A DNA stretch of 64,000 bases from Amycolatopsis aidingensis. GTDB lineage: Bacteria > Actinomycetota > Actinomycetes > Mycobacteriales > Pseudonocardiaceae. The notes beneath the pieces were generated by a model. That model saw only the letters and a program-made list of their open reading frames with translations, made no database searches and had not been told where the DNA came from. The stretch lies in assembly GCF_018885265.1 (NCBI RefSeq), contig NZ_CP076538.1, positions 3,074,001 to 3,138,000 on the forward strand, read 5' to 3'. The position numbers were made by a program, and so were the translations under genes. Of the stretch, positions 37,162 to 46,168 are shown piece after piece; position 1 is the stretch's first letter; every line of letters begins with the position of its first letter.

Positions 37162-38660
37162 GAGAGCGTCCGCGCGGTGGTCCCTCTGGCGGCAGCCGGG
37201 GGACCACCGACGCGGTAGCTGGTCAGGTCGAGGCGCCGGGTGCGCCTGCGGTACTCCCAGGTGCGTCCCGGCCAGTTCGTCACCACCCTGCCGTGCTCGT
37301 TGCGGTACCAGCTGCTGCACCGGGTCCACACCGAACCGGCGAGCCGCCGCTGGATCTCGGTGTCCCAGTGCCGCTCCTGTTCCGGCCGCACGTCCAGGTA
37401 CCGCCCAGGGTGCGCGGCGAGGTGCTGCACCGCCTGGCGGATGTAGCGCGCCTGGCTTTCCAGCATGTAGATGATGGAGCCGCCACCGAGGTTGGTGTTC
37501 GGCCCGTACATCAGGAACATGTTGGGGAACTCGGGAACACTGATGCCCAGGTAGGCGCGGGCGCCCCGGCTCCATCGCTCGGTCAGCGGTGCGCCACCCA
37601 GCCCGTGGATCTCCATCGGCCCGAGCATGTCCACAGTGGCGAACCCGGTGCCGTAGATGATCACGTCCGCGGGGTGCTCGGTCCCGTCCCCGGTGCGCAC
37701 CCCCGCCGGGGTGATGCCGGTGATCCGGTCGGTCACCACGGCCACGTTCGGCCGGGTGAGCGCGGGTAGGTAGTCGTTGCTGAACAGCACCCGCTTGCAG
37801 CCCAGCTCGTAGTCCGGGGTGAGCCGCGCGCGCAACCGCGGGTCGGGGACGCTGTCGCGAAGGTGTTTCCTGGTCTGCCAGGAGAACAGGGGAGTGAGGC
37901 GCTGCCAGCGGGAAAGGCACTGCTGCGCGAACTCGGCGTAGAGCCAGAAACCGAGCCGGTCGAGCTGTTGCAGCGGCGGGATCAGCCGGAAGATCCGGTG
38001 CGGCCAGCGGGCATAGCCGTGGTCGCGCCGGGGCAGGACGTAGGGAGCCGAACGCTGGAACACGGTCAGCTGCCGTACTGCCGGCTGGATCTCGGGGACG
38101 AACTGCACGGCACTGGCGCCGGTGCCGATGACGGCGACCCGCTTGCCGGTCAGGTCGTGCTCGTGGTCCCACCGCGCCGAGTGGAAGGAGTGCCCGTGGA
38201 AGCTGTCGATCCCTGGCAGCCGGGGGAGAGCAGGCCGGGACAGCTGGCCCACCGCGGGGATGAAGGCGGCCGCGGTGAAGGTGCCGCCTTCCGCCGTGTG
38301 CACCCGCCAGTGTCCGGTGGTCTCGTCGAACCGGGCCGCGTCCACCTCCATGCCGAACCTGATGTGCTCCAGCACGCCGTACTTGCGTGCGGTACGGGCG
38401 AGGTAGGCGTGGATGTCGCGCTGGCAGGCGTAGCGGCGCGGCCAGCGTTCGGTGCGTTCGAAGGAGAAAGAGTACAGCGGGGACGGTACGTCGCAGGCCG
38501 CGCCGGGATACGTGTTCTCCCGCCACACCCCGCCAAGGTCGGCCGCCCGCTCCAGGATGACGAAGTCGTGCATCCCGGCGCGTTTCAGCTCGATGGCCAT
38601 CGCGACACCGCCGAAGCCCGCGCCGACGATCAGCGCGGTGGTGTGCCCGGTCGCGGTCAT
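37134..38660 (-). CDS. Baeyer-Villiger-type FAD/NADPH monooxygenase
   Basis: A 508-residue flavoprotein. The N-terminal FAD Rossmann motif is GAGFGG, the NADPH motif GTGASA, and between them lies FHGHSFHSARWDH, which fits the Baeyer-Villiger fingerprint FxGxxxHxxxW(P/D). Such enzymes insert oxygen next to a ketone or hydroxylate heteroatoms. The C-terminal GTGFATVD is also typical. ATG 38660 overlaps the stop of the acetoacetate-decarboxylase-like gene (ATGA), so the two are co-translated and probably act on the same ketone or beta-keto substrate. Substrate unknown. Confidence 0.9.
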   Translation of the reverse strand: MTATGHTTALIVGAGFGGVAMAIELKRAGMHDFVILERAADLGGVWRENTYPGAACDVPSPLYSFSFERTERWPRRYACQRDIHAYLARTARKYGVLEHIRFGMEVDAARFDETTGHWRVHTAEGGTFTAAAFIPAVGQLSRPALPRLPGIDSFHGHSFHSARWDHEHDLTGKRVAVIGTGASAVQFVPEIQPAVRQLTVFQRSAPYVLPRRDHGYARWPHRIFRLIPPLQQLDRLGFWLYAEFAQQCLSRWQRLTPLFSWQTRKHLRDSVPDPRLRARLTPDYELGCKRVLFSNDYLPALTRPNVAVVTDRITGITPAGVRTGDGTEHPADVIIYGTGFATVDMLGPMEIHGLGGAPLTERWSRGARAYLGISVPEFPNMFLMYGPNTNLGGGSIIYMLESQARYIRQAVQHLAAHPGRYLDVRPEQERHWDTEIQRRLAGSVWTRCSSWYRNEHGRVVTNWPGRTWEYRRRTRRLDLTSYRVGGPPAAARGTTARTLSQWDTRLRS

Positions 38661-39271
38661 TCCCTGGCTCCGAAGTGGAGGTCGAAGTCCTTGAGCTGGG
38701 CGCTGAACAGCGGCTTGCGCCCGGCGAGGTAACCGAGCGGACCGTCCGGGTTGAGGTTCCAGCTCGCGGTGGCGAGGCGGGGCCTGCCGCGGGCGCGCAC
38801 CGGGCTGCGCCGTACGACGCCGCCTGCGGACTGCGTGACGGTGAACCGGCTCGGCGTGCTCACCGGCGGACCCGACCGGGGCACGAAGGCGGCGGTCGCG
38901 ATCCAGTCGGAGCCGGTGGCCGCCGTGCCGGTGAAGGCACGACCGTGGTGGAACTCGAAACCGGCTGGCTCCTTCGGGATGCCCCACAACTCCCGGCCCC
39001 CGGCGAGGGATGCCTCGCTGTCCACCCAGATCTCGGTGACCGTCGCGGTGGTGCCCGGACCGCGGACCGCGACGCAGGCCAGCAACTCGTGATAGGACAG
39101 CTGCCCGCCCTGCTGGTAGTCGATCCAGGCGGTGACCACCAGTGCCCTGCCCAGCACGACGATCGGGTCTACTTCGGACGGAACGCGAGGCAGCTCAGCG
39201 GCTGGCACCTGCCAGGTGGAAAGGTAGGCCTGCCCGGTCAGGTGCCAGGGTTGTGGTGGGTACTCGGGCAT
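38657..39271 (-). CDS. Acetoacetate decarboxylase-like protein
   Basis: A 204-residue protein of the acetoacetate decarboxylase superfamily, recognised by SLAGGRELWGIPKEPAGFEF with the Lys that would form the Schiff base in true decarboxylases. Superfamily members also act as aldolases or dehydratases, so the chemistry is not settled. It lies between the enoyl-CoA hydratase gene (6-base gap) and the Baeyer-Villiger monooxygenase gene (overlap), forming a three-gene unit. Starts at ATG 39271. Confidence 0.82.
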   Translation of the reverse strand: MPEYPPQPWHLTGQAYLSTWQVPAAELPRVPSEVDPIVVLGRALVVTAWIDYQQGGQLSYHELLACVAVRGPGTTATVTEIWVDSEASLAGGRELWGIPKEPAGFEFHHGRAFTGTAATGSDWIATAAFVPRSGPPVSTPSRFTVTQSAGGVVRRSPVRARGRPRLATASWNLNPDGPLGYLAGRKPLFSAQLKDFDLHFGARE

Positions 39272-39277
39272 CGGCGC

Positions 39278-40117
39278 TCACTCCCGCAGCCAGGGCAGGT
39301 AGTCGGGCAGGTCGGCGTTCACTTTCAGGCCGAACTCCGGTTGGCGCTTCTGCAGGAAGGACAACACGCCCTCGACCGAGTCCGGGTTGTGCATGATCCC
39401 CGCGATGAGCTTGGAGTCCAGCTCGTGCACCGGAAACGGTGAGTCCATACTGGACATACGGTAGAGCAGCTGCCGGGTGACGGCAACCGAGACGGGTGCG
39501 GTGTTCGCGGCCAGGTCGGCGGCCAGCTCGTAGGCCCGGTCCAGCAGTTCCTCCGGTGGGTGCAGCCGGTGTACCAGCCCGGCGGCCTCGGCCTCCTCGG
39601 CATCGAACACCCGGCCGCTGATCATCCAGTCCATCGCCCGGCCCATGCCGACCAGGCGAGGCAGGAACCAGGCCGAGGCACCCTCCGGGTAGATCCCACG
39701 GCGCACGAACACGAAGCCGAACCTGGCGTCGGTGGTGGCGAGCCGGTAGTCGGCGGACAGCGTGATCGTGAGGCCGCCGCCGATGGCCGCACCGCGGATG
39801 GCGGCGATCACCGGCTTGTTCATCGTGAAGATCCGCTTGGAGCAGCGGCCCGCGGGCTCCTGCCACTGCGGGTCGGGCCCCTGTTCGGCGTCGAAGTCGA
39901 AACCACCCTGGGAGAGGTCGGCGCCCACGGAGAAGTCCGGACCCTCGCCGGTGAGTACGACGACCCTGACCTCCTCGTCGTTGTCGGCGCGGTCGAAGGC
40001 CTCGGCCAGTTCGTCGGCCATGCGCACGGTGTAGCCGTTGCGCGCCTCCGGGCGGTTCAGCGCGACCGTGGCGATCCGGTCGGCTACCGCGTAGGTGATC
40101 TCGGCGTACTCGGTCAC
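39278..40117 (-). CDS. Enoyl-CoA hydratase/isomerase (crotonase family)
   Basis: A 279-residue crotonase-fold protein. The CoA-binding and oxyanion regions are visible as FSVGADLS and AIRGAAIGGGLTITLSADYR. RRGIYPEGASAWFLPRLVG carries a Glu at the usual catalytic position. It hydrates or isomerises enoyl-CoA thioesters in fatty-acid or isoprenoid breakdown. GTG 40117 is preceded by GAAGGAG. It is the first gene of the operon with the decarboxylase-like and monooxygenase genes. It could also supply the hydratase step missing from the catabolic operon at 47.6-57.6 kb; that link is inference. Confidence 0.9.
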   Translation of the reverse strand: MTEYAEITYAVADRIATVALNRPEARNGYTVRMADELAEAFDRADNDEEVRVVVLTGEGPDFSVGADLSQGGFDFDAEQGPDPQWQEPAGRCSKRIFTMNKPVIAAIRGAAIGGGLTITLSADYRLATTDARFGFVFVRRGIYPEGASAWFLPRLVGMGRAMDWMISGRVFDAEEAEAAGLVHRLHPPEELLDRAYELAADLAANTAPVSVAVTRQLLYRMSSMDSPFPVHELDSKLIAGIMHNPDSVEGVLSFLQKRQPEFGLKVNADLPDYLPWLRE

Positions 40118-40204
40118 GCTGTCTCCTTCGACGGGCGAGTACCGCCACGGTATTGCACCGGCACCTTGCTGGCAACCTGTCAATAAGCGCGCAGATCCGT
40201 TCGT

Positions 40205-40747
40205 TCACCTTGGCGTAGCGGATGGAGCTGTCGCGACCCCCTGCATACAGGCGGCATGCTCACCGGCAGGCTCCGCGCAGGGCTCGCCCGGCACGATGTT
40301 CACCGGCGACCAGTACACCGGGAACCGTGCCACCAGCCCTTCCTCGGTGCGGATCACCTCGAAGTCGGTCTGGTACCGGCTGCCGTCCGTGCGGGTGCCG
40401 GTGAGTTCCAGGATGAGCTCCGGCTCGCCTTCCTGTCTGCGGGTGGCGGTCACCTCCGGTGGGCGCGGGCCGGGTTTCCACCCCTCCCTGCGGGCACTGT
40501 CCAGGAACTGTTCGCACATGTGCGGGTAATCAGGCAGGCGCTCGCACAGGGCCTGGTACTCGCCGGCCCGGCCGAGCCGGACGGCCTCGGCCAGCACCGC
40601 CTCCGCCTCGTCTCGCTGCACCGGTGACAGCGGCTCCGCCTCCTGGTGCTCCATGCCTTCATGCACGAGCACCGCCACGATCGCGAAGCCCAGGATCAGC
40701 GCGATCGCGATACCCGCGCGCATCCAGTCGCGGCGCGTTCCGGCCAT
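40205..40747 (-). CDS. Single-pass membrane protein, unknown function
   Basis: A 180-residue protein with one membrane helix (about residues 11-29, AGIAIALILGFAIVAVLVHEG) and an outward-facing domain. Two cysteines (ALCERL, PHMCEQF) and a second pair near the C-terminus (EPCAEP, HAACMQG) suggest disulfides. The C-terminal half looks like a small alpha/beta (NTF2-like) domain with EPELILELTGTRTDGSRYQTDFEVIRTEEGLVARF. No enzyme motif recognised. It appears monocistronic. Confidence 0.7.
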   Translation of the reverse strand: MAGTRRDWMRAGIAIALILGFAIVAVLVHEGMEHQEAEPLSPVQRDEAEAVLAEAVRLGRAGEYQALCERLPDYPHMCEQFLDSARREGWKPGPRPPEVTATRRQEGEPELILELTGTRTDGSRYQTDFEVIRTEEGLVARFPVYWSPVNIVPGEPCAEPAGEHAACMQGVATAPSATPR

Positions 40748-40848
40748 CGGTGTTCCCCCTTGGGGTCGCCCCTTCGGACCAGAGTGTTTCGATGGGGAGC
40801 ACCGAGGTCAATGGTGTACGGCTGGACTTCCTGGCCGGATGGCGCCGG

Positions 40849-41631
40849 TTACAGCGCCGAGCGGGTCAGCCAGTCGGTAAGGATCTCGGGTGAGCCGGTG
40901 CGCTCGACGCCCGGTTCGGCCCCTGCCCGGTTGTACTGGAATCGGTGCAGGTCGACAGCCCTGCCGCGGACCGTTGCCATGGCGGGCTCGGGTGGGTCGG
41001 CGTGCAGGTGCTCCCAGGTGTGGCCGTGTGGCCCGAGCCGGATCAGCCAGTGCACGCCGGCGTCGGTGGCGTGCAGGTGCACCGTCTCACCCGTGCCCCG
41101 CAGGTCGGGTGGCCCGTCCCGGAACGGGTGCCCGAAGGGCAGCAGGTAGAGCAGTTCGTCGATGCCGTCGACGGCGGAATCGGGGTCGCCACTGGGCTGG
41201 ACGCCCGCCGCGATATCGAGGTCGATCCGGTGCACCATTGTCTCGTGCAGCATGCGTCGCGGCCAGAAGTTCGCCCGCTGGTTGTCGGTGAACGACCAGG
41301 CGGGACCTTCGGGATCGGCGGAACGCAACGTGTCGGGCAGCGGGGCCGCCATCCTGCCCAGCCAGTCACCGAAGCCCGCCCATTCGGCGGGGACATCGCG
41401 TCCGAACTGGGTGAACTCCACCGGTTCGGTCGCCTGGTCGCGGACCGTCCGGTCGACCCAGCGGTGGATCATGCCGAGATGCGTCGCGACATCCCTCGCC
41501 GTCCACTGCGGGCAGGTGGGGACCGGCGTGTCGGCGTCGATCGTGCCGACCCGCTCGGCGACACGGCCGATCTCCATCGCGACTCGGGCACAGTAGGACT
41601 CGTGGTCAAGGGCATGGCACGGCTGATTCAT
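40849..41631 (-). CDS. Maleylpyruvate isomerase-family (DinB/MDMPI fold) protein
   Basis: A 260-residue protein with an N-terminal mycothiol-dependent maleylpyruvate isomerase domain. CPQWTARDVATHLGMIHRW and RRMLHETMVHRIDLDIA carry the His and Glu residues that bind metal in DinB-like four-helix bundles. The C-terminal domain (about 170-260) is the SCP2-like extension seen in this family. Members use mycothiol as cofactor or S-transfer partner, but most have unknown substrates. The family is characteristic of actinobacteria. Starts at ATG 41631. Confidence 0.82.
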   Translation of the reverse strand: MNQPCHALDHESYCARVAMEIGRVAERVGTIDADTPVPTCPQWTARDVATHLGMIHRWVDRTVRDQATEPVEFTQFGRDVPAEWAGFGDWLGRMAAPLPDTLRSADPEGPAWSFTDNQRANFWPRRMLHETMVHRIDLDIAAGVQPSGDPDSAVDGIDELLYLLPFGHPFRDGPPDLRGTGETVHLHATDAGVHWLIRLGPHGHTWEHLHADPPEPAMATVRGRAVDLHRFQYNRAGAEPGVERTGSPEILTDWLTRSAL

Positions 41632-41760
41632 GCGGTGTTCCTCCGGTCACGGGCCGTGAAAGTGGGCACGGCAGAAGCGTGCCGACCGCGAGGATGACCG
41701 GCCAACTTCGGGTGTGCCCTCTTTCCGCCGCGCGGAGGAAACCTGGTGGCCTGCCGAGCG

Positions 41761-42461
41761 TCAGCCGAGGTTCGGTGGCAGGTCGAATATGCTCGTCAGC
41801 GGACCGAGGGCCTTGGTGCGGACATCGTCGAAGTTCGCGAGCGCTTCATTCACCGCCGAGTCCCGCTCGAAAAACTGGTCGCCGATGGTGGTGTTCACGC
41901 TGGCGATCTGCGGGATCGAGGCGTCGGAGGTGTAGCTGGTGACGGTGGCACCGATGAAGTAGTGCTCCCGGGCGCTCAACGGCAGTACCTGCACGGTGAC
42001 GTTCGGCCGTTCCCGGCACAGCCCGGCCACATGCCGCAGTTGCGTGCGCATCACCTCCGGGCCACCGATGTTCTTGCGCAGCGCGGCCTCGCCGAGCACG
42101 GCCCACAGCCGGAGCGGCTGGTGGTCGCGGGTGAGTACGTTCGCGAGGTCCAACCGGAAGCGCAGTCGGGTCTCCAGGACGTCGTCCATTGGCGCGCCGT
42201 AAGCCGCAGCAGCGCGGTGAGGTCGCCGTGGCTGATCTTGGTCCGGCCCTGCTCGATGTTGCTGACCTTCGTGGTCGTCCAGCCAAGCGTGCCCGCGGCG
42301 TCCTCCCTGGTCACGCTGGCCTCGGTGCGCATCCGCTTCAGCGTGGTGCCGATCTGGATGCGCTCGGCGGGAGGTCTGCGCAACCTGCTCAGCACCGGCG
42401 CCAAGGCGCTGGAAGCGCTTCGTGCGAAAGCTGCCGAAGCCCCGGCCTGAGGCGAACTCAT
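41761..42461 (-). pseudogene. Broken XRE/DUF5753 regulator (frameshift plus internal deletion)
   Basis: The 5' part (from ATG 42461) encodes an XRE helix-turn-helix, IGTTLKRMRTEASVTREDAAGTLGWTTTKVSNIEQGRT, and ends abnormally soon after ALLRL. The rest of the family, the DUF5753 ligand-binding region (LTRDHQPLRLWAVLGEAALRKNIGGPEVMRTQLRHV to the end), continues in another frame from about 42200. The first 70-90 residues of DUF5753 are missing at the junction. An intact protein would be about 280 residues. Such regulators usually sit beside a small DUF397 gene, which is absent here. It is probably a decayed remnant. Confidence 0.78.
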
Positions 42462-42588
42462 GGAGTAGCGCTGCCGGTGACATCGTCGTGGACGAGGAAG
42501 CCCGCGAGGGGCTGGCCGGATACTCGGTGACGGGCTGGCTCCTTTCACCGCGTGGCCATGGGTAACCGAGGCATAGCCACAAAACGGG

Positions 42589-42651
42589 CAAACTCGCCTA
42601 CGCGGGAAGCAAACTCGCCTACGTGAGCGGCAAACACGGTTACCTGGGCGG
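42589..42651. repeat. 21-bp tandem repeat array, copy 1 (three units)
   Basis: Three 21-base units start at 42589, 42610 and 42631, each beginning CAAACTCG or CAAACACG; a fourth, decayed unit begins CCAATACG at 42652. The array ends 15 bases before the stop codon of the minus-strand binding-protein gene, so in transcript sense it is a 3' untranslated array. A related array follows the hydrolase gene at 46442-46504. No spacers as in CRISPR. Confidence 0.8.
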
Positions 42652-42665
42652 CCAATACGGTGAGG

Positions 42666-44165
42666 TCAGCTCCCGCCGCTGGGCGTGGAGAGCTGGACGT
42701 ACTCGGGTGTGTCATCCAGCCGCACCCGCAGGATCGGGACCGCCTTGTTCACCGGGTCGCCCCGTTCGTCGAAGGAGATCATGCCGCTGGCGCCGGGCAC
42801 GGCCAGTTCGCCATGCAGCCGGTTCCTTGCCTGGAGCACGTCCCGCGCCGTCACCGTCTCCGGGGCGGCCCGTGGGATGTTGCGGATCGCCCACACCACG
42901 GTGACCACCGCGTCGTGCCCGAGGATGGCGATCCCGTCGTCCAGCCGCTCCCCAGCGAACACCTCGCGGAAGCAGTGTTCGCATTTCGGATCCGGATTCT
43001 GGAAGCCGTCGACCACGGCGGGGTTGAACGCCTGTGGCTCGTTCCGCCACGCGTCGGGATGTGCCAGACCCGGACCCAGCACGGTGACATCGGTCTGCAG
43101 GCCACGGCGCATCTCCGGGCCCGGCGGCCCGACCTGCGCCAGATCACCGGTCAGCACCGTGACCGGCCGGTCGAGACACGGACGTTGTGCCAGCGCCGCC
43201 ACGAACGCGGGGAGGTGGTTCTCCCTGCCGGCGAAGTACACCACCTCCGCCTCGTTCCCGCAGATGTTCGGCATCATCTGCAGGAACGTGTTCTCGATTC
43301 CCGGTAGGCTGGAGTCGTACACCTCGGTGCGGCCGACGATCCGGTGTGTGTCGTCCGCGAACGTGTCGGTGAACGCCGTGACCAGCGTCTGTGGGTACAG
43401 GTCACCGGGGTTGGCGTCCTGCACGATCGTGGCCGTGTGTGCCGTCGAGCGAACGTAGTCCGCGGCTGCCGCACCATAGGTGGAGCTCGTCGGGGAAACC
43501 CGCAGGAAACCGGGAACCTCGGAGAACTCGTCGGCGGCCAGGTGCGAGGCGACGACCGGAATCCGGTGCTGCGACAACCGCTCGATGGCATCTCGCGCGG
43601 TGTCCAGGCTCAGCCCGATTCCGGTGACCGCGACCAGGCGCTCGCTCTCCACTCGCCCGATGAGGTCGTCCACCACGGGTTCCCAGTGGTTCAGCCTGCT
43701 GCCGGGATTGGCCAGCAGCAGCCGGATCCGCGGGCTGCTTCCCCAGGTCGCGGTGCGGTTGGCGCGGCGCTGCGCGAGGTGGGCGCCCTGGAGTTGATGC
43801 CGCACCCACTCGGCGGAGACGATGTCGTTCCCGGTCAGGGTCATCGGCAGCAGCACCGCGACGGTCACGTAGGGGTAGTCGTCCGAGTCAGCGGCATCCT
43901 TGACGACCTGTTCGTTTTCGGCGCGGATGGCCTCGGTCACGCCGGTGAGCTGCGGGGAGAACACGTAGCTGCCGTCGGTGACGCCGACACATTCCGAGTT
44001 CTCGCCCCGCTTCCGCACCCCGTCCCCGCACCTGCTCTCGATCTCCGGCACGACGACGAACACGGCGACGAGGGCGACGGCCAGCAGCAGCGCACCCCCG
44101 CCGGCCAGCAGCCACTTCGACCAGGCCGGCCGGGGTGGTCTGATCCGGCCACTCCCTGCGGTCAT
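42666..44165 (-). CDS. Membrane-anchored periplasmic-binding-fold (type 1) sensor-like protein
   Basis: A 499-residue protein. A short basic N-terminus and one membrane helix (about 18-40) anchor a large extracytoplasmic domain resembling type 1 periplasmic-binding / branched-chain amino-acid receptor folds: YVTVAVLLPMTLTG, IRLLLANPGS, VVASHLAADEFSEVPGFLRVSPT, AAADYVRSTAHTATIVQDAN and EVVYFAGRENHLPAFV. A Cys-containing region (PKCEHCFRE) is unusual for that fold. No permease or ABC ATPase genes are adjacent. Its ATG overlaps the stop of the P-loop ATPase gene (ATGA), which suggests a two-component sensory or conflict module rather than a transporter. Confidence 0.75.
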   Translation of the reverse strand: MTAGSGRIRPPRPAWSKWLLAGGGALLLAVALVAVFVVVPEIESRCGDGVRKRGENSECVGVTDGSYVFSPQLTGVTEAIRAENEQVVKDAADSDDYPYVTVAVLLPMTLTGNDIVSAEWVRHQLQGAHLAQRRANRTATWGSSPRIRLLLANPGSRLNHWEPVVDDLIGRVESERLVAVTGIGLSLDTARDAIERLSQHRIPVVASHLAADEFSEVPGFLRVSPTSSTYGAAAADYVRSTAHTATIVQDANPGDLYPQTLVTAFTDTFADDTHRIVGRTEVYDSSLPGIENTFLQMMPNICGNEAEVVYFAGRENHLPAFVAALAQRPCLDRPVTVLTGDLAQVGPPGPEMRRGLQTDVTVLGPGLAHPDAWRNEPQAFNPAVVDGFQNPDPKCEHCFREVFAGERLDDGIAILGHDAVVTVVWAIRNIPRAAPETVTARDVLQARNRLHGELAVPGASGMISFDERGDPVNKAVPILRVRLDDTPEYVQLSTPSGGS

Positions 44166-46168
44166 CGGTACCTCTCCGCCCTCTCGTGCAACAGGATCGA
44201 TCCCCGGCCTCGACCGTGCGCCAGCTGGTGGAAGCCACCTTCGATCGTGGAGTTCAACGTCCCGCCGGGGTCGCCGAGCGGGTCGGCGGCGATCCATAAC
44301 GAGACGACCAGCCAGGAAAGGGTGGTCTCCAGGTCGCCTGCGGCGTTCCCGGCATGCGACTCCAACTGGTCGTATGGTTCGGCGGTCTTGTCCAACCGGT
44401 TGGGTGCCGCGGTGATGAGGTCGAGTTCGGCGAGCCACGCCTCGGCGGCGGTCACATCGAACTCCGCGTTCTGGTCGTCCACGAACGGCGCGCTCAGGTA
44501 CCTGACCACCGCGGCGACGTTGCCCAGTGCCAGATCGTGATAGCGCGCCGCCAGAACCCTGCCGCTCTTCTCGTAGAAGTCCCGGCACCGGGTGTGCACC
44601 CGATCCCAGTTCAGCGGGTGGTCCTCGCTACGGGAGGCCAGCTCCTGCAACAGGATCCGGCGCAGCCAGGGATGCAGCACGTACTGGAACTCCTGCTGGC
44701 CCGGTTCGGCACGCAACCACAGCAGATCGCCGAGCTCCTTGAACAGCGCGCCTTCCTCCGCCGGGTTGCGCAGGTCGACGATATCCTTGTGAAACAACGT
44801 CTCCACATCGCGTGCGGCGCTCGCGGTGACCAGGTCCTGGCGGCTCGGCACGGAGAAGTCCTGCAGCAGGTAGGCCCGCGCCGCGGCGGACAGTGTCGTC
44901 GCGGCGCCGTCCTCGTCCGTGGTCCGGGCCTGCAACATGCCGCGGAGCTCGCCGGGGCTACGGGTGTGATCATGGTGCGTGACCGCGGCGACGACGGTGG
45001 AGACGGCGCCCGGATGTCCGTCGGTGAGCCGGTGCAGGAATCGCGGCAGCCGGGACGTCGGGTGGATGTCGCTGCGGCTGGCGATGTCCACCACATCGTC
45101 CTCGGCCAGGGCACCGAGTTCGAGCAGGTACCAGGGGTACCACCGTGGCTCTGGCCGAGCCGATCCTTCCGCCCAGTCAAAATCCACATCGGACGGTTGC
45201 CGCGGGGCAGGCGTTCGCAGGCCGTTCGTCCGTTGTGTCGTCGGTCGCCCCGGCGGAGGGGCACCCCGCTGCGGGGTCAGCAGCGACCAGCCCTCGTTCC
45301 AGTCCGGGCTCCACTTCCGGCTGGTGGCGAGCACCACCAGCGGGTCGGCCTCGCCACCGCTGCGGTGGCGAGCCGCGGTCAGTGCCCGCAGGCAGGCCTG
45401 ACCACCGGGTGTGTGCGCGTTGTCCAGCAGGACGACACTGTTGAGGGTGCGACGGGAACGGTTGATGCCGTGGTAGGCTTGTCGTAGGTCGGCGAGGAAG
45501 GCATCGCAGAAGGTGGCGTCGGCGGCGGCGCGGTCCTCCTCGTCGCCCTGCGCCTGCTTGGCTATCTCGATGAGGAAGTCCTCGTGGTTGCCGGTGCCCC
45601 GGGGCAAATCCCTGATCTTGCCGGCCAAGCGCTGCCTGCCGTACCAGCCGAGGCCGCGCAGCAGCAGGTCGGTCGCCTCGGGCCAGCCCCTGAGTGCGCC
45701 GGCCGGGGCGACGCCGCCCGCCAGCCGCACAACGTCGACAATGGCCTCGCGATTGCGTTCCAGCGGCTGGTTGTCCGGCAGCAACTCCCGGACCTTGCGC
45801 AGAGCGGCCCGGCGGTCGCCAAGGTCAACCGAGCTGCTCACCACGAGCATGCACAGCCACAGCCGGGGGAAAGCCATGCGGCCGAACTGCTTCCAGCGCC
45901 TGCCGAGGTCGAACGCGAGGTGCCCGACCAGCTCGCCCGGCTGGATGTTCTCCCTGCCATGCCGCTCGAAGTCGAGGTTGGCGTGCGGAATCTCCGCACA
46001 GCGTGCGGCTACCGCCTCCAGCAGCGCGGACTTGCCGGTTCCCCGTGCGCCGAGAGCGACGACGATCGGTAACGCACGGCTTTGCCCATCCGGACGGGAC
46101 AGCAGTTTCTCGACCAGGCTGCCGGTAACCGGGCCGAGGCCGGACAAGCGGGATACGCCAGCAGGCAT
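44162..46168 (-). CDS. P-loop ATPase (STAND/AAA-like), partner of binding-fold protein
   Basis: About 668 residues, cytoplasmic. Walker A is GARGTGKS at residues 40-47 and Walker B is LNSVVLLDNAH near residue 245. A helical region follows with PWYLLELGALAEDD and a winged-helix-like segment (LLQDFSVPSRQDLVTASAARDVETLF, then FQYVLHPWLRRILLQEL), the general layout of STAND-type signalling ATPases. The C-terminal 150 residues are helical. Start ATG 46168, after GGGGAAGGGG. Co-translated with the membrane-anchored binding-fold gene. The function of the pair is unknown. Confidence 0.75.
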   Translation of the reverse strand: MPAGVSRLSGLGPVTGSLVEKLLSRPDGQSRALPIVVALGARGTGKSALLEAVAARCAEIPHANLDFERHGRENIQPGELVGHLAFDLGRRWKQFGRMAFPRLWLCMLVVSSSVDLGDRRAALRKVRELLPDNQPLERNREAIVDVVRLAGGVAPAGALRGWPEATDLLLRGLGWYGRQRLAGKIRDLPRGTGNHEDFLIEIAKQAQGDEEDRAAADATFCDAFLADLRQAYHGINRSRRTLNSVVLLDNAHTPGGQACLRALTAARHRSGGEADPLVVLATSRKWSPDWNEGWSLLTPQRGAPPPGRPTTQRTNGLRTPAPRQPSDVDFDWAEGSARPEPRWYPWYLLELGALAEDDVVDIASRSDIHPTSRLPRFLHRLTDGHPGAVSTVVAAVTHHDHTRSPGELRGMLQARTTDEDGAATTLSAAARAYLLQDFSVPSRQDLVTASAARDVETLFHKDIVDLRNPAEEGALFKELGDLLWLRAEPGQQEFQYVLHPWLRRILLQELASRSEDHPLNWDRVHTRCRDFYEKSGRVLAARYHDLALGNVAAVVRYLSAPFVDDQNAEFDVTAAEAWLAELDLITAAPNRLDKTAEPYDQLESHAGNAAGDLETTLSWLVVSLWIAADPLGDPGGTLNSTIEGGFHQLAHGRGRGSILLHERAERYR

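Noticed and set aside
42589..42651. CRISPR array
   Set aside because: Contiguous 21-base units without spacers, only three copies, and no cas genes in the window.
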